Below are positions 62,200 through 64,000 of a stretch of 64,000 bases of DNA, piece after piece. Below the pieces are notes generated by a model that saw nothing but the letters and a program-made list of their open reading frames with translations, did not search any database and was not told the origin of the DNA. The translations under genes and the position numbers were made by a program. Numbering within the stretch: the stretch's first letter is position 1; each line of letters opens with the position of its first letter. The stretch is taken from assembly GCF_001638985.1 (NCBI RefSeq), contig NW_017265153.1:62001-126000 (forward strand). The letters are read 5' to 3'. The DNA is from Phycomyces blakesleeanus NRRL 1555(-). Taxonomy: Eukaryota; Mucoromycota; Mucoromycetes; Mucorales; Phycomycetaceae.

Positions 62200-62949
62200 T
62201 CAGTTCATTCTGTTGTATTGACTTTAGCACTTTCCCTCCATCTCTTCCATGCAGTGAAATTTCCCGAAATAGACCTTTTCACGTTCATATATCGCTTTAT
62301 CCCCCCTCATGTACTCAAAACTCCTTTTTAAAATAAATAAAAATAAAAATAAAAATAAAAATAAAAACTTACCAAGAAAAGCTCCAATAACAAGACAAGC
62401 CATCAAACCGCCTCCAAACCGGGTGATTAACCAGGTAAAGACAACAGTAAACAGCATGACGGCTGTGTTATGATACCATTCTCCATAATATGCCTCACTG
62501 AGGAATTGGGAGACCAGATCTTCTTGGTTCGCGTCACTGAATGTGGGACGGCCAGGACTGTTAAACAGAGCTGCCAATGCTTCAGGTCCAAAGTTATCCG
62601 GGATCTTTGACATGGCTTCCTCGTCGCCAGGATTGGGTAGGTTAGAAAACGCAGTCCATCCAACGCGATACCAGTCTGGAAGTCCCTTTGGCTGGCTAGA
62701 GTAGCTTCCGGGTGGCTCCATTTGCTTTTCAGTAACGAGTTCTTTTGCCTGAGCAGCCTGAATAGTATCAAAGACTTCAGATGTCTTGGTGGTCTTGAGG
62801 TCTGTCTGGAGCTGGGTTGTGGGCAAACTGGGCAAGGGAGTGACATTTGCTTTGGTTTCAGCCTGAGCCTGTTTCTGTGCAGGTGAAGCTTCAGGCACCA
62901 CGTTCACAGTAGGAACACTCGAAGGGGAATCGAGTGAAGAAGATGACAT
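57645..62949 (-). CDS. Tricalbin / extended-synaptotagmin-like ER-plasma membrane lipid-transfer tether
   Basis: Exons are 62949-62373, 62143-61833, 61692-61269, 61132-60254, 60188-59840, 59735-59044, 58963-58785, 58702-58105 and 58021-57645, summing to 1461 aa. Tricalbins anchor in the ER, transfer lipids through an SMP domain and bind the plasma membrane through C2 domains. Seen in order: a disordered N-terminus; a hydrophobic hairpin near 158-192 (MLFTVVFTWLITRFGGGLMA); an SMP domain at about 205-430 (DWINHFLARFWLIYEPVLS, FNEFPHVKTLEASFLDKP); then about six C2-like units, with good examples at LYSAINLKGSDMFGSLDPYV, INVFSAEEIKNVEALTGGK, LKATNLKGIDRSGTSDPYV and LGARNLKAMDRGGTSDPYAR. One middle unit is degenerate. 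A Gly-rich 7-residue repeat lies between the last two C2 units. Intron 5 uses a GC donor. The stop is TGA at 57645-57647. Confidence 0.93.
62158..62199. repeat. (AAT)n microsatellite in tricalbin intron 1
   Basis: About 14 uninterrupted ATA/AAT units close to the acceptor of intron 1. Confidence 0.9.
62331..62368. repeat. (AAAAT)n microsatellite in tricalbin intron 1
   Basis: About six AAATA pentamer units next to the donor of intron 1 on the plus-strand reading. Confidence 0.85.
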
Positions 62950-63210
62950 GTTAAATCAAGAAATAAAAAAAAAGGGGGGAATATATGTACTGTAGTTTCA
63001 ACTATGTATAAGAAAGGATTAAGGATAAATATAAAAGAAATAAATAAAAGCTAAAGAAAGATACAAAAGAGAGAGAGAGAGAAAGAAAAAGTGAGGTGAA
63101 GGAGATGATTATAAGCGGCAATTTAAATAAAGCCAAGACAAAGAAGGGAAGAACAAAAAAAAATTGTACAAAGCAAGACGTGTTTTTTATATATATATAT
63201 ATATATTATT

Positions 63211-64000
63211 TTATTTATTTAAGCTTTTGTCAGTAGAGAATAATGCTCTGTGTTCGAGGATCATCCACTGCAAACAGTCGATACTATTCTGTAATTCAGT
63301 CAAATATATATTAGCGCGTTTAAGAGCCTCTTCCTGAGTGGTGAATTGGTCGGTGGCAGAAGCTGGTTGATGATGAATAAGGTTAGGCGCAAACAGAATA
63401 GCCAAGTTATTGATGGTCATGCTATTGACGTCTGAATGATCGGCTACTTCACCAAGAAAGCAAAGGACGTATTGTAGCACATTGCGTTCATATCGAGGCA
63501 AACGGCTAATAACTCCTTGCATCTGTCCCACCCGTTCTTGCCTAACCGTAGCTAATAACCGAGTCAGCAAATCTCCTATCTGTCTGTCTGTCTGTTTTTT
63601 TTTTTACTTGATGCGCCGATCCATTAATCGATCTTGTTACCTTTATCCAAACAATGGACATCTCTTGATGTCAGTAGCGGCACCGGCAACTCCTTTACAA
63701 ATGTCTTTACAAGGTTTGAAGATATGTGTATATCGTAATTCTTGAGATCCACCGGTATACCTGTATAAGTTTCTTAGAGCAGTTTGATCAACTTTAATGA
63801 CAAAACACTTACGCTTGTTCAGGGCATGTTTCACTTGTTTAAACTCAACACTTGACGGAGACTTGCGGAAAATCCCCTCTTGATCCATGCCATGTTGTCT
63901 TAAATGCTCAATCATTAAACATAACACAGGCGGTATATAGTCTTCTCCGATATTAACACCCGTTATCCTGTCGATCTCTGCAAGATCGTCAAGGGTCCTC
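63211..64000 (-). CDS. RhoGAP-domain protein (5' partial)
   Basis: C-terminal part of a GTPase-activating protein for Rho-family GTPases, running off the window at 64000. Exons seen are 64000-63813, 63760-63641 and 63575-63211, with consistent phase-1 joins. The domain begins VNIGEDYIPPVLCLMIEHL, keeps the arginine finger in GIFRKSPSS and continues with NLVKTFVKELPVPLLTSRDV and MTINNLAILFAPNLIHH, all typical of RhoGAP. The protein ends about 40 residues after the domain (LFSTDKSLNK). The acceptor of the last intron is preceded by a (CTGT)n run on the plus strand near 63580-63594. N-terminal domains that would identify the subfamily lie outside the window. Which GTPase it acts on cannot be told. 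Confidence 0.9.

Overview
The window looks like nuclear DNA from an early-diverging filamentous fungus, most likely Mucoromycota. Genes carry many short GT-AG introns (about 55-250 nt) with AT-rich flanks. The protein set is fungal and eukaryotic: Rim15-type kinase, Prp28, tricalbin, cytosolic alanyl-tRNA synthetase, Pol III subunit RPC8, STN1. Intergenic DNA is very AT-rich and full of (TA)n and homopolymer tracts. The phylum is inferred from gene style, not from a database match.

Layout. 1-3424 (+): 3' part of a Rim15/Cek1-type kinase with a receiver domain. 3925-5894 (-): seven-helix receptor-like protein of no family I recognise. 8690-17785 (-): giant protein of about 3012 aa with two CH domains, a long helical rod and a C-terminal GAS2/GAR domain, resembling a spectraplakin. 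20601-21979 (+): telomere-capping protein STN1. 22173-22740 (-): ribosomal protein eL42. 23208-24582 (+): C2H2 plus PHD-finger protein. 24857-27888 (-): spliceosomal DEAD-box helicase Prp28/DDX23. 29482-31460 (+): SLC10A7/Rch1-like transporter. 34201-37941 (-): zinc-finger transcription factor with four C2H2-type units. 37942-48099: a gene-poor AT-rich stretch with three copies of an LTR-like repeat, an intron-containing tRNA-Tyr gene and a possible structured RNA. 48100-49579 (-): orphan protein. 52737-56065 (+): alanyl-tRNA synthetase. 56312-57303 (-): RPC8/Rpc25. 57645-62949 (-): tricalbin-type ER-plasma membrane tether. 63211-64000 (-): RhoGAP-domain protein running off the window.

I rebuilt exon structures by hand from splice sites, reading frame and remembered family conservation. 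For most genes the summed exon lengths are multiples of three, which supports the models. The genes are ordinary eukaryotic housekeeping, signalling and cytoskeletal loci rather than an operon-like system. The points most worth a second look are the spectraplakin-like giant, the alternating LTR-like repeats just upstream of the tRNA gene, a GC-AG intron and a glycine-zipper repeat in the tricalbin gene, the orphan seven-helix protein, and a hairpin-rich candidate RNA downstream of the tRNA.
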